Part shown: positions 1 to 9,994 of the stretch, in pieces
How the letters are laid out: every line of letters starts with the position of its first letter
How positions within the stretch are numbered: the first letter of the stretch is position 1
Assembly (NCBI RefSeq): GCF_015206895.1
Contig: NZ_JADEXU010000006.1
Coordinates: 1 to 64,000, forward strand
DNA length: 64,000 nucleotides
Direction of reading: 5' to 3'
Origin: Nostoc sp. LEGE 12450
GTDB lineage: Bacteria > Cyanobacteriota > Cyanobacteriia > Cyanobacteriales > Nostocaceae
Notes under the pieces: generated by a model
Database searches by the model: none
Told to the model about the DNA's origin: nothing
Seen by the model: the letters and a program-made list of their open reading frames with translations, nothing else
Position numbers and translations under genes: made by a program

Positions 1-60
1 ATTAGAGACAGAAATACTAAGTCCTAACTCCTAAACTCAGCACTAAAAAAGGGGGAAAGA

Positions 61-486
61 GCAGTACATAAGCCGGGTTCTGTTCTCTTGCGAGGGCAGT
101 TATCTATCTGGGACGCTTGTTACCAAACGCCTCTAGCGGCTCTCATTGAGCGGAACTGGTAAAAGACCAACCGTAGTTCCTATCGCCTTGCTCCCAACCG
201 GGGTTTACCGAGCCAGCACCTCTCGATACTGCTGGTGCGCTCTTACCGCACCTTTGCACCCTTACCAGAGCAATTAAAAATGTAAAACTAAAAATTAAAA
301 ATTGATTGCTCATTTTACATTTTTAATTTTTAATTTTTAATTGATCTGGCGGTATCTTTCTGTGGCACTATCCTCACGATCGCTCGCACTGGACGTTATC
401 CAGCAAGTTTGGTCTTTCGGGAGCCCGGACTTTCCTCAAATCAGTGACTATGACTGATCTGCAACCGCCTGCGTCTACTCTCTCCT
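61..486 (-). ncRNA. rnpB: RNase P RNA (catalytic RNA subunit)
   Basis: This is the RNA subunit of ribonuclease P, which removes 5' leaders from pre-tRNAs. Read on the minus strand it has the conserved blocks of bacterial type A RNase P RNA: GAGGAAAGTCCGGGCTCCC near the 5' end (about 421-440), then a cyanobacterial P3/P4 region, a GTGCCACAGAAA block (about 358-371), a GGTAAGGGTGCAAAGGTGCG block (245-264), and a 3' end that includes GAACAGAACCCGGCTTA (68-84). The ends are placed by resemblance to Nostoc rnpB and may be off by several bases. It lies directly downstream of, and on the same strand as, the small membrane protein gene ending at 528. An AT-rich insert sits in one helix. Confidence 0.93.
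265..348 (-). repeat. STRR-type AT-rich hairpin inserted in rnpB
   Basis: The segment begins CCAGAGCAATTAAAAATG and ends with its near inverted copy, so the transcript folds into one long AT-rich hairpin. Within it the heptamer TTAAAAA is repeated in tandem. It lies between the two conserved rnpB blocks GGTGCAAAGGTGCG and GTGCCACAGAAA, where a helix of variable length (P12 by position) is expected. Insertion of STRR heptamers into rnpB is known in heterocystous cyanobacteria. Confidence 0.8.
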
Positions 487-527
487 TAGATCCAGTGTAA
501 TCTTGGATGGCATAGTCTGTCTGGTTG

Positions 528-1226
528 CTATTGCTTTTTTTTATTCCAAGGTAGAGCGTAAGTCCAAGGTAGTTTCCTGACTGTGAAAGGACAATTGATA
601 ATGCTAATGGGAGGAAAATCACGACCTGGGGCTAGACCTAAACGCACTTCAGACACTCTAAGTACCAGTTGCAGGGAAAAGTCCAACTCCTTTTTTCTGT
701 TAATAAAGTCGTTGTACAATTTTTTTTGCCCTTTTTGCAGCCCATTGATATCAATTAGTGGTTTTTTTGCTAAATAGGTTCCAGCATCTTTATCGCGCTC
801 GAATACATCTTCTGCTGTCACTGTTTCAGAAAGTGTTTTCTTGGGAGCAATCAAGCTAGGACTTTGGGGTACTGCTAAGTCGCGGGTTAAATCTGGTGAT
901 TTCCGAATGACGCGACGCGATTGCTTGCTATGTTCAACTACTAAAGAACTGTTGTCCCAGTCAACGTATAGGGCAACATTATCAGATTTATTTTCAATAC
1001 TAATTCCTAAATCTTTCAAATCATCAATTGGGTATGAGGCTTTGAGTTTAAAGGAAATTCCAATTTTATCATCGAGATTTTGTTCTTTGAGTTGCTCGTC
1101 AACTATTCCTTTTTTAAACTCAAACTTAACTTGATCATCGATGGATTCAACCATGCGGTTAAAAATATAGGAAACACCGATAATATAAACTGTCAAAACT
1201 ATTAAATTCTGGTCGCTACTCCTCAT
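528..1226 (-). CDS. Conserved hypothetical membrane-anchored protein
   Basis: This 232-residue protein matches no family that I recognise. It opens with a short polar stretch and one hydrophobic segment (about residues 8-23), probably a membrane anchor, followed by a charged, lysine-rich soluble region. Residues around 30-80 (VKFEFKKG, ISFKLKASYPI, VALYVDWD) look like a beta-rich domain; residues 100-140 are a proline/serine/lysine linker. It starts at an ATG, lies 64 bases downstream of corA on the same strand and is followed about 40 bases later by rnpB, so co-transcription of all three is possible. Cellular role unknown; the real-gene call rests on length, start and position. Confidence 0.65.
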   Translation of the reverse strand: MRSSDQNLIVLTVYIIGVSYIFNRMVESIDDQVKFEFKKGIVDEQLKEQNLDDKIGISFKLKASYPIDDLKDLGISIENKSDNVALYVDWDNSSLVVEHSKQSRRVIRKSPDLTRDLAVPQSPSLIAPKKTLSETVTAEDVFERDKDAGTYLAKKPLIDINGLQKGQKKLYNDFINRKKELDFSLQLVLRVSEVRLGLAPGRDFPPISIINCPFTVRKLPWTYALPWNKKKQ

Positions 1227-1290
1227 AAATTAAAATATTAACTCCCGGTAATAATGAATGTATATTTGATTTGTCGTCCATCTGCAATTA

Positions 1291-2436
1291 TTAATTACGC
1301 TTAATTGTTACAGAGTTTTGCAACCAGCCCCGTTGCCAAAAAAAGAATAGCAACCCAAGTGCGATCGCTGCCATCACTGCCAAGCAAAGTGGATAACCCC
1401 AATACCAATCCAACTCAGGCATATTATATGGCGATTTTTCAGTATTGAAATTCATACCATAAATTCCGGCGACAAAAGTCAGTGGAATGAAAATTGTTGA
1501 AACTATCGTTAGCACCTTCATGATTTCATTCATTTTGTTACTCACTGCCGAAAGGTACACATCCATTAAGCCAGATGCTAGTTCTCGATAAGTTTCTACC
1601 ATATCCATCACTTGCACTGTATGGTCATAACAATCTCGTAAGTAGATTCGCACTTCTTCACTAATTAAGTCACTGCCATCTCGAATTAAGGCATTAATTG
1701 CATCCCTCTGTGGCCAGATAGCACGACGTAGTTGCAGTAGTTCTCGCCTAATTTGATAAATGTTTTGTAGTGTTTGCGGAGTAGGTTTAACTATTACTTC
1801 CTCCTCTAACTCTTCGATTCGCTCCCCATAAAGCTCCAGTACCGGAAAAAAGCCATCAATAATCGCATCTAAAACGGCGTAAGCTAAATAATCCGCTCCT
1901 TGTTTGCGGATGATACCTTTGTTTTTTTCAATTCGCGATCGCACTGCTTCAAAACAATCATGTTCTGGTTCTTCTTGGACTGTCAGTAAATAATTTTTAC
2001 CTAATATCAAACTCACTTGCTCGCTGTAAAAACCACACGATCTTTCCTTTGGTACTACCATGCGGGCAATGAATAGTAATTGGTCTTCATAATCCTCTGT
2101 TTTAGGACGCTCAGGTACATTGACTATATCTTCTAAAACAAGAGGATGTAATTTAAAAACGTGACCCAACCGTTGTAATATATCTTGACTGCCTAAACCT
2201 TGTACATCTACCCAAGAAATAGATTCCATATCCAGATATGGAACACATTCTTCTGGGGTTGCCATTTGTTGGCGGATGAAATTGGTTTGGTTATAGTCAA
2301 TCAAAAAAATTATCGGTGGCGGAGAATCTTCATCAATAAAAATTGTTCCAGGTATAGTACCTGGTTGGTGATGGAACTCATCTTTTTTATATAGCCTAGT
2401 TACTATTTTGGGAAGACGACGCAGTTTTCGTACCAT
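1291..2436 (-). CDS. corA: CorA-family magnesium/cobalt transporter
   Basis: CorA proteins form pentameric inner-membrane channels for Mg2+ (and Co2+ or Ni2+). The 381-residue length fits the CorA/ZntB superfamily. The signature GMN tripeptide is at residues 327-329 (YGMNFNTE), at the end of the first of two C-terminal membrane segments (about 306-326 and 346-370). The second helix is followed by a short basic tail (VTIKRN), as expected for a cytoplasmic C-terminus. The N-terminal 290 residues form the acidic cytoplasmic funnel domain (for example EERIEELEEEV). The start is an ATG at 2436. GMN rather than GIN favours Mg2+ transport over ZntB-type zinc export. Confidence 0.93.
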   Translation of the reverse strand: MVRKLRRLPKIVTRLYKKDEFHHQPGTIPGTIFIDEDSPPPIIFLIDYNQTNFIRQQMATPEECVPYLDMESISWVDVQGLGSQDILQRLGHVFKLHPLVLEDIVNVPERPKTEDYEDQLLFIARMVVPKERSCGFYSEQVSLILGKNYLLTVQEEPEHDCFEAVRSRIEKNKGIIRKQGADYLAYAVLDAIIDGFFPVLELYGERIEELEEEVIVKPTPQTLQNIYQIRRELLQLRRAIWPQRDAINALIRDGSDLISEEVRIYLRDCYDHTVQVMDMVETYRELASGLMDVYLSAVSNKMNEIMKVLTIVSTIFIPLTFVAGIYGMNFNTEKSPYNMPELDWYWGYPLCLAVMAAIALGLLFFFWQRGWLQNSVTIKRN

Positions 2437-2451
2437 ACAATATTACCTACA

Positions 2452-2490
2452 TTGGGCATTGGGTATTGGGTATTGGGTATTGGGTATTGG
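2452..2490. repeat. STRR heptamer tract (TTGGGTA)
   Basis: One TTGGGCA followed by four perfect TTGGGTA heptamers and a partial copy. It lies in the 419-base gap between corA and groEL, just upstream of corA's start. Apart from this tract and the groEL terminator, I see no gene or other structure between 2437 and 2855. Confidence 0.9.
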
Positions 2491-2791
2491 CAATTAAACA
2501 AGTTCCTCTTTTCACAGTGCTTAGTAAAGAAGTAAAATTTCCTACTCAGCACCCATGAGGCGTTTTTATTTATTCAGCTTTTGCTATTAATATTACAAAA
2601 ATTAATACAAAGACTGTAATTTTTAAATTAAGCAGTTCTTTAGATTTGGGAATTTAGGAATCGGCATTTTTTTAGTAGTTAGTTATATTCATGACTAATT
2701 ACTGATAATCATGATGATGACTTTTATTTATGCCCAGCTACTTCCCAGCAATAGAGATAACATATCGGCTCTGAATCAGCAATGGTAAGTA

Positions 2792-2824
2792 TAAAAAAAC
2801 AGTTTGCCTTAGTAAGACAAACTG
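2792..2824 (-). terminator. Rho-independent terminator of groEL
   Basis: On the minus strand a CAGTTTG...CAAACTG stem (arms 2818-2824 and 2800-2806), extended by three further pairs past one mismatch, is followed by a run of seven T residues. It lies 32 bases past the groEL stop codon. Confidence 0.85.
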
Positions 2825-2855
2825 CTAAAAAAATATTTACCTGGGTGAGCAGAAG

Positions 2856-4532
<1,677 letters not shown>

Positions 4533-4561
4533 TTATTTCTCCAGCGCTTCCATTAGACAAT

Positions 4562-4588
4562 TTAGCACTCACAGAGCAAGAGTGCTAA
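4562..4588 (-). promoter_or_regulatory. CIRCE operator (HrcA-binding site)
   Basis: A perfect TTAGCACTC - 9 bases - GAGTGCTAA inverted repeat, the canonical CIRCE element bound by the HrcA repressor. It is in the groEL leader (32 bases before the ATG) and about 100 bases upstream of the divergent transferase gene. Confidence 0.97.
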
Positions 4589-4687
4589 TCTCTCAATCAG
4601 CTCAAGTTACAAATGGAAATAAAAAAAATTGATTAATATACAGGTGATGTTCTTTATAGATACTGGCAGTAATGCTTGAATTGGGAG

Positions 4688-5770
4688 ATGAATCTAGACA
4701 ACTCCCTTAAGTACCTTGGCATTGCCGACCCTAGCGGCACCGGCTGGTTGGCAGTAGTATTTACGTTTCTTTTGGCTTGGCTTGTAACGTGGCGTTCAAT
4801 TCCGACAGTCCGCAAATTCGCCTTACGGGTAGGTTGGGCTGACCAACCCAACGCTCGGCGACTCAATCGCGAACCTTTACCCAATGCAGGGGGGCTGGCT
4901 ATCTACGCGGGTGTCATTGCCGCACTGGTATTAGCTAGCCTTTTACGACCGATCGAACTCCAAAACGTATTGGCTCAGGTGCTCACTATTCTGTTAGGAG
5001 GTTCGATATTAGTCCTGGTAGGCTTTATCGACGATCAGTTCGGCTTACCACCCTCTGTTCGATTGTGGGCGCAAATTGTCACGGCACTGTTGCTGGTAGC
5101 TAATGGTATCAGTGTCAAGGTGCTGTTTGGTACTCCCATCGACTCGTTCCTGTCTATGTTGCTGACGGTACTTTGGGTAGTAGGAATTACCAACGCCATC
5201 AACTTGATGGATGGTATGGATGGTTTGGCAGGAGGAATCAGCTTTATTACCGCCATGAGTTTGTTGGGGGTTGCAGCCCAATTTAATAATCGTGCGGCGG
5301 CAATTTTGGTACTCGCAGCTTTAGGAGGTGCTGCATTAGGCTTTTTGCGCCATAATTTCCATCCGTCACGAATTATTATGGGTGATGCCGGAGCATACTT
5401 TTTTGGCTATGTGCTGGCAGCAACTAGTATTTTAGGCAAATTGCAACAAAACACAGTTTATGCACTAATTCCCACGGTTTTATTTCTATTGTTGCCAGTA
5501 ATAGACACCACCCAAGTATTTGTACGGCGGCTACTAGCAGGAAATAACCCTCTTAGTACTCCTGGCAAAGATCATCTGCACCACCGCTTGCTTGCTTGGG
5601 GATTTTCCCAGCGCCATGCAGCGTTCACGCTTTGGTCAATTACCTTATTTTTCAACTTGCTGGCAATGCGAATACAAGGTATGAGCTTGGCTGTGATGAT
5701 GACTACCGCCAGTAGTATTGTCCTTCTTTTGGGCTTTACTGTCTGGCAAAGAATACGCCAACAGCCTTAG
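4688..5770 (+). CDS. UDP-GlcNAc:undecaprenyl-phosphate GlcNAc-1-phosphate transferase family (WecA/TagO/MraY-like)
   Basis: This polytopic membrane enzyme belongs to the family that transfers a sugar-1-phosphate from a UDP-sugar to undecaprenyl phosphate, the first step of envelope polysaccharide synthesis. Family motifs are clear: NAGGLAIYAG near the N-terminus, the metal-site FIDDQFGL, the NAINLMDGMDGLAGG loop, the IIMGDAGAYFFG loop and a late HHRLLAWGFSQRHA histidine motif. About ten hydrophobic helices separate them, as usual. I prefer the ATG at 4688; a TTG four codons upstream (4676) is the alternative. It is divergent from groEL. WecA-like specificity is more likely than MraY because of the HHRLL motif, but the substrate is not proven. 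Confidence 0.88.
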   Translation: MNLDNSLKYLGIADPSGTGWLAVVFTFLLAWLVTWRSIPTVRKFALRVGWADQPNARRLNREPLPNAGGLAIYAGVIAALVLASLLRPIELQNVLAQVLTILLGGSILVLVGFIDDQFGLPPSVRLWAQIVTALLLVANGISVKVLFGTPIDSFLSMLLTVLWVVGITNAINLMDGMDGLAGGISFITAMSLLGVAAQFNNRAAAILVLAALGGAALGFLRHNFHPSRIIMGDAGAYFFGYVLAATSILGKLQQNTVYALIPTVLFLLLPVIDTTQVFVRRLLAGNNPLSTPGKDHLHHRLLAWGFSQRHAAFTLWSITLFFNLLAMRIQGMSLAVMMTTASSIVLLLGFTVWQRIRQQP

Positions 5771-5776
5771 TTGCTT

Positions 5777-5818
5777 GTAGGGTCGGCATTGCAATGCTAG
5801 CCCTACTCTAGTTTTTTC
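5777..5818 (+). terminator. Probable terminator after the GlcNAc-1-P transferase gene
   Basis: Inverted arms GTAGGG-x3-GCATTG (5777-5791) and CAATGC-x3-CCCTAC (5792-5806), then a run of T residues at 5812-5817. The GTAGGG/CCCTAC hairpin also resembles short repeats scattered in the window, so it may be a repeat that serves as a terminator. Confidence 0.5.
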
Positions 5819-5954
5819 TCTGTGTGATTCAAATTTTAGATTTTCAATTTTGGATTGAAAGATTCAAAATTGAAAAACGTCTCTTCGTGCAGTGTTCGCA
5901 CCAATAATTCAAGCTTGAGAACGTTACGAATTAAGTAAAGTCTAGAGAGCGTCA

Positions 5955-6016
5955 ATTACGAATTACGTTAGCGTAGCGGGGCGTAGCCCATTACGAATTA
6001 CAAATTACGAATTAAG
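5955..6016. repeat. AATTACG repeat tract around a GC-rich palindrome
   Basis: Several AATTACG or ATTACGA heptamers flank a GCGTAGCGGGGCGTAGCC core. This combination of STRR units and a short GC-rich palindrome fills the convergent gap between the transferase gene and the cobalamin adenosyltransferase-like gene. No coding capacity is seen. Confidence 0.7.
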
Positions 6017-6025
6017 ATACAACAT

Positions 6026-7162
6026 CTAAAAATCTACCCCTCGTTTAAGTTCAACACCTTGATTTGCATAGTGTTTGTGGCAATAAACCTCTGAATGAAC
6101 GCTAGCCAAGTCGAAGTATGCTGGTTGATTTTGACAGCGGCCAGTGATGATGATTTCGGTGTCGCGGGGTTTGCGGAGCAAAGCTTGAACAATGGGTTCA
6201 ACGGGGAGTAGTTCTAAGTCAACGGTGGGATTGAGTTCATCGAGAATAATAGTTTTATACATTCCAGAAGCGATCGCAACTTTTGCGATTTCCCAACCTC
6301 TTTCGGCTTCTACATAGTCTAATTCTTGCCGAGAATTTCGCCAAACAATGGAATCTCCACCACAGCGCTGATGATCCACCACTTCTGGATATGACTGCTG
6401 CAAAGCAGCGATCGCAGCATCTTCTGTGTAGCCACTACCACCTTTAAGCCACTGCATAATTAACACACGGGTAGACCCTGGATGATTGATTCCTCTACCA
6501 ATGGCCTGTAAGGCTTTGCCCAAAGCACTAGTAGACTTACCTTTACCAGCACCAGTATAAATTTCAATCCCTTCCAAGAATAGGGCTTTGGCTGTGGGAT
6601 GGTGATGAGGTTTCATTTCTGAGTGCAAATCTGCAATATCGAGTAACTTTGGCGGTGCGGCGCGTCCGGTAGCAATGATTTCTAATTCTTGGGGTTTGGA
6701 TTTTAATGTCTTTACCACTTCATCTACTGGTAGCAAACCCAAATCCAGAACGGGGTTAATTTCATCCAAGACAACAACTGAATATAAACCGCTAGCGATC
6801 GCACCTTTGGCGACATCCCAACCCCGCATCGCCTCATTTCGGTCAAAGGTGGTAATTTCTTCTGGGCCAAAAAATTCGGCTCTCCCAGTGCGAACCTGGT
6901 CTATTAAATGGGGAAACCCGCGTTGCAAAGCTGCGATCGCTCCATCTTCGTCATAATCACGTTCCGGCCCTTTTAAAAAGCGCAGCAGTAAAACACGGTT
7001 AGAATCGCTAGGCGTATTTATCCCCAACCCAATAGAGCGCAAAACCACACCCAAAGCCGCTTGAGACTTACCTTTACCCACGCCATCGTAGACGTGAATT
7101 TGACCAATGAGCCGTTCTTGACGCACTTGCGCCGTGCGAATACCGATACCGTTCCTTGTCAT
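6026..7162 (-). CDS. Tandem-duplicated cob(I)alamin adenosyltransferase-like P-loop protein (CobA/BtuR family)
   Basis: CobA/BtuR enzymes transfer the adenosyl group of ATP to the cobalt of cobalamin or its precursors. A usual member is about 200 residues. This 378-residue protein has two copies in tandem, with Walker A motifs GVGKGKSQ (27-34) and GAGKGKST (204-211). Each copy has a Walker B-like segment (VVVLDEINPVLDL and IILDELNPTVDL) and an IATGR or IITGR strand followed by a DLHSE or SVHSE motif. Both copies keep the P-loop lysine and serine, so both could bind ATP. The start is an ATG at 7162. I saw no convincing cobalamin riboswitch upstream. Whether one half is regulatory is unknown. 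Confidence 0.88.
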   Translation of the reverse strand: MTRNGIGIRTAQVRQERLIGQIHVYDGVGKGKSQAALGVVLRSIGLGINTPSDSNRVLLLRFLKGPERDYDEDGAIAALQRGFPHLIDQVRTGRAEFFGPEEITTFDRNEAMRGWDVAKGAIASGLYSVVVLDEINPVLDLGLLPVDEVVKTLKSKPQELEIIATGRAAPPKLLDIADLHSEMKPHHHPTAKALFLEGIEIYTGAGKGKSTSALGKALQAIGRGINHPGSTRVLIMQWLKGGSGYTEDAAIAALQQSYPEVVDHQRCGGDSIVWRNSRQELDYVEAERGWEIAKVAIASGMYKTIILDELNPTVDLELLPVEPIVQALLRKPRDTEIIITGRCQNQPAYFDLASVHSEVYCHKHYANQGVELKRGVDF

Positions 7163-7398
7163 CTCTCGAAAAGCTATAAGTGGCAGTCTTTAATCTTACC
7201 TAACGTCTTGTAATCTTAGGTAGAGAAACTACCCCTCTAGCGTCCCCGTACAAGCATCAGCTTGATGTATTAACAATATCAATCAGGGATTACTGACACA
7301 CGAGCATAGTAAAGGACAAGAACAATGTAATAATTTCCCCCATCACCCTCACTATCCCAGTTATACTCTCTACAGTTAAACCTTACCCTTGACCACTT

Positions 7399-7944
7399 AT
7401 GCCTGAGAATTGGATACTTCCGAGGATTTTTCCCATTGGTGGAATTCTGTTTGACTTTTTATTTGTACTGATTGCCATCCCCATCGAAGCTTATCTTTTG
7501 CACTATCGACTAAAATTTGACAAAAAAACTAGTACTTTTTATGCTATCTCTATCAATTTATTTTCTAGTGTGATTGGTTGGTCCATATTTTTTGTATCAG
7601 AACCAATTTTACCGCTCCAGGTGAGAACAGAATTAATTAACTATATGTTTTTTAATAATTTTAAATCACCTAATACACAAGGGTTAATAATATTAACTGC
7701 TTTTATAATTTTCTTTTCTACTTTTTTAATGAAGTTTTTCATTTTAAAGGTATTGTTACTATCATTAAATGAGCAATTTGCTAAAAAAGAGGAGGAAGTG
7801 GAAGCTTCAATATCTCAACGGCGGCGATGGCGGACTTTTGGCAACTTGAAATTCCAAAGTAATAATTTAATAATTACTGTACTAATAGCGAATTCCCTGA
7901 GTTATAGTGCTATAACTCTTATTCTATTATTTAGTGCAAAATAG
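7399..7944 (+). CDS. fraC: Filament integrity protein FraC
   Basis: FraC is an integral membrane protein at the septa between cells of heterocystous filaments; with FraD it is needed for filament integrity and intercellular molecular exchange. The 181-residue protein has about four hydrophobic helices (roughly 14-33, 47-67, 97-119 and 156-177), with a charged loop (EQFAKKEEEVEASISQRRR) before the last. I recognise it by its length, its pattern and its position as the first of three genes followed by a FraD-type and an ABC-2 permease-type gene, the same order as in Anabaena. The start is an ATG at 7399. It is separated from fraD by 56 bases that contain a GGAGGAAC ribosome-binding site. Confidence 0.88.
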   Translation: MPENWILPRIFPIGGILFDFLFVLIAIPIEAYLLHYRLKFDKKTSTFYAISINLFSSVIGWSIFFVSEPILPLQVRTELINYMFFNNFKSPNTQGLIILTAFIIFFSTFLMKFFILKVLLLSLNEQFAKKEEEVEASISQRRRWRTFGNLKFQSNNLIITVLIANSLSYSAITLILLFSAK

Positions 7945-8000
7945 CAAGCTTTTACTTAAAAGGAAGATGAGTGATTAGTTAATTAGGTGGAAGGAGGAAC

Positions 8001-9008
8001 ATGAATACGCTACTTAAAGATGTATTTGGGATTTTTAAATTTGCGGAAGGGATTTATGCAGGAATTAGAAAAGTATTAGTTCCACCCAAAGCTTATTCTT
8101 GGCAGACATTTATTTATTTGAGTGTTTTTTCTTGGGTACTTTCATATTTAGCTACAGGCTATATCAAAGATATTATTGCCTTTTTCGGTTGGTTATTTTT
8201 AATTGCCGGCACAGCTTGGTATACAACTCAAGATCCTTTGAGAGTTCCTGGTACTTTTATGCCAGTTGGGGCAGTAATTACTGGATTCTTAGTGAGTGTT
8301 TTTGCTTTTGGAAATCAACAGGATGTAATTACACCAAGAACAATCGTTTTTTGGCCGACAATTTCAGCACTAATTACGGCAATACCAGAGTTTATTGAAG
8401 GAACTGACACCGACGCTAAAGCTAGAATTCCTAAGCCACAAGACCGCCAAAGAATTATAATTTTAGTTGCTAGTAGTATGCTACTAAGTTGCTGGATTCA
8501 GTTTTATTTTGTAATGGATCATTGGTTTCAACAATATCCTAGTCTGCAAGCAGATACTTTTAAACGTAGTACCGTTGTTGTCAGAACAGAAGAACGAGTA
8601 AAAATCCCGCAAAACGGTGTTGTAATTCTAGAAAGACTTCAACCAATAGTAGTAGAACAAATAAACCAAACACCTTGGTCAGAAGTAGAGAAATGGTTGC
8701 TTGAGGCAAAACAGCGAGTAGGAACTCTAGGTAGAGCAGTAATTCAAAAAAACCTGGGTAAATATGAAGAGAAGGATTTATGGCGCATTGAACCGCGTGT
8801 AGCTAATACTAAGTCTGGATATATATTAGATTTATTAAGTATTTGGATAGGGCCAAGTTCTAACCTACGAGGCTATTACTTGAAAAAATCTTGTCGAATT
8901 GAACCAGTTGCAGCAACTAGCAATTCAGGTAATAAGATTACAGTTGCAGAAATTGAATGCGATCGCGCCAGTAAATTAATTGCCGGATCGCCGCCTCCGC
9001 AGCAGTGA
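8001..9008 (+). CDS. fraD: Septal junction protein FraD
   Basis: In Anabaena, FraD is a component of septal junctions, the gated cell-cell channels of the filament. The 335-residue protein has about five hydrophobic segments in its first 180 residues (near 34-51, 57-73, 83-100, 110-128 and 149-168), then a soluble extracytoplasmic region of about 160 residues with a lysine/glutamate-rich helical stretch (WSEVEKWLLEAKQRVG). The ATG follows a good ribosome-binding site (GGAGGAAC). It is the middle gene of the fraC-fraD-fraE operon. A 78-base spacer to fraE contains a purine-rich run and an STRR tract. Confidence 0.88.
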   Translation: MNTLLKDVFGIFKFAEGIYAGIRKVLVPPKAYSWQTFIYLSVFSWVLSYLATGYIKDIIAFFGWLFLIAGTAWYTTQDPLRVPGTFMPVGAVITGFLVSVFAFGNQQDVITPRTIVFWPTISALITAIPEFIEGTDTDAKARIPKPQDRQRIIILVASSMLLSCWIQFYFVMDHWFQQYPSLQADTFKRSTVVVRTEERVKIPQNGVVILERLQPIVVEQINQTPWSEVEKWLLEAKQRVGTLGRAVIQKNLGKYEEKDLWRIEPRVANTKSGYILDLLSIWIGPSSNLRGYYLKKSCRIEPVAATSNSGNKITVAEIECDRASKLIAGSPPPQQ

Positions 9009-9063
9009 GAAGAGAGCAAAGAGCAGGGGAGGCAGGGGAGCAGAGGAGCAAGGGGAGAATAAC

Positions 9064-9091
9064 TAATGACAAATGACAAATGACAAATGAC
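9064..9091. repeat. STRR tract (AATGACA) carrying the fraE start codon
   Basis: Four heptamer units of the type AATGACA. The annotated ATG of fraE (9087) is part of the last unit. Earlier units also contain ATGs (9066, 9073 and 9080), each opening a five- or six-codon frame that ends at or near the fraE start. Confidence 0.9.
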
Positions 9092-9866
9092 TATTAACAG
9101 AATTTTTGTATTGGCAAAGAATGTATTTCAGGAAGTGATACGCGATCGCATCCTATATATTATTGGTTTTTATGCACTTATACTCGCTGCTGCCTTTCGC
9201 GTCCTTCCTGAATTTGCAGCTACGACTGAAGACAAGATGTTTTTAGACTTCGGGATGGCGGCGATGAATGCCATCGGGTTAATTGTGACGATATTTATTG
9301 GTACAGGACTAGTTAATAAAGAAATTGAAAAACGCACTATTTTGGTGTTAATTGCGAAACCTGTCAGTCGCAGCGAAATTATCGTCGGCAAATACTTAGG
9401 TTTATCCGCAGTAATAGCTGTACTTGTCGCCACGATGACGGTAATTTATCTGATATTTCTGCAATTTGCTAACATTCCTCATCCAACGGCGAGTATTTTA
9501 ATTGCTGCAATTTTCTTAGTATTGCAGTTGTCATTAATCACCGCTATAGCTATTACCTTCGGTGTTTTTACTGCTTCTCTTCTAGCGACTGTTTTAACCT
9601 TTGCGGTATATTTAATCGGAAATATTACTCAAGATTTAGTCCAACTAGGCCGTTTGAGTCGTAACCCTGGTATAGAACTTCTCACTCAAGGTTTGTTTCT
9701 GATTTTGCCAGATTTATCTCGATTAGATTTAAAAAATGATGCCGTTTATGGTCTGCAAGCACTACCTGACACAACTGCACTGATTACAAATGCTGGCTAT
9801 GGTTTACTTTATAGTGCCCTGTTATTAGCGATCGCTATTTTTATTTTCTCACAACGTGAATTTTAG
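9087..9866 (+). CDS. fraE: FraE, ABC-2 type permease subunit
   Basis: FraE is the permease-like third product of the fraCDE operon, required for normal filament integrity and heterocyst function in Anabaena. The 259-residue sequence is a classic ABC-2 permease: an N-terminal cytoplasmic segment (VFQEVIRDRILYI), six hydrophobic helices, and a conserved loop after helix 2 (NKEIEKRTILVLIAKPVSRSE). No ATPase gene lies beside it, so its partner must be encoded elsewhere. The start codon is inside an STRR tract; no strong Shine-Dalgarno directly precedes it, though AAGGGGAG lies about 30 bases upstream, which suggests re-initiation or coupling. Confidence 0.9.
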   Translation: MTINRIFVLAKNVFQEVIRDRILYIIGFYALILAAAFRVLPEFAATTEDKMFLDFGMAAMNAIGLIVTIFIGTGLVNKEIEKRTILVLIAKPVSRSEIIVGKYLGLSAVIAVLVATMTVIYLIFLQFANIPHPTASILIAAIFLVLQLSLITAIAITFGVFTASLLATVLTFAVYLIGNITQDLVQLGRLSRNPGIELLTQGLFLILPDLSRLDLKNDAVYGLQALPDTTALITNAGYGLLYSALLLAIAIFIFSQREF

Positions 9867-9867
9867 T

Positions 9868-9994
9868 AATTGGGAATTGGGAATTGGGAATTGGGAATTG
9901 GAGCAAACATAAAGTTCTGCTCTCCTGACAAATAACAAATGACAAATGACAAATGACAAATGACTAATGACAAATGACTAATGACTAATGACTA
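9868..9994. repeat. Two STRR tracts (AATTGGG; AAATGAC/TAATGAC)
   Basis: AATTGGG units at 9868-9902 directly follow the fraE stop. A second tract of AAATGAC and TAATGAC units covers about 9926-9994 and runs into the end of the convergent pentapeptide-repeat gene, whose stop codon (9992-9994) it contains. Confidence 0.9.

Noticed and set aside
374..622. 82-codon minus-strand open frame
   Set aside because: It overlaps the 5' part of rnpB; the sequence is explained by the structured RNA.
7163..7398. Cobalamin riboswitch upstream of the adenosyltransferase-like gene
   Set aside because: Only a short CTGCCACTT string is present; the rest of the B12-box and the paired core are missing.
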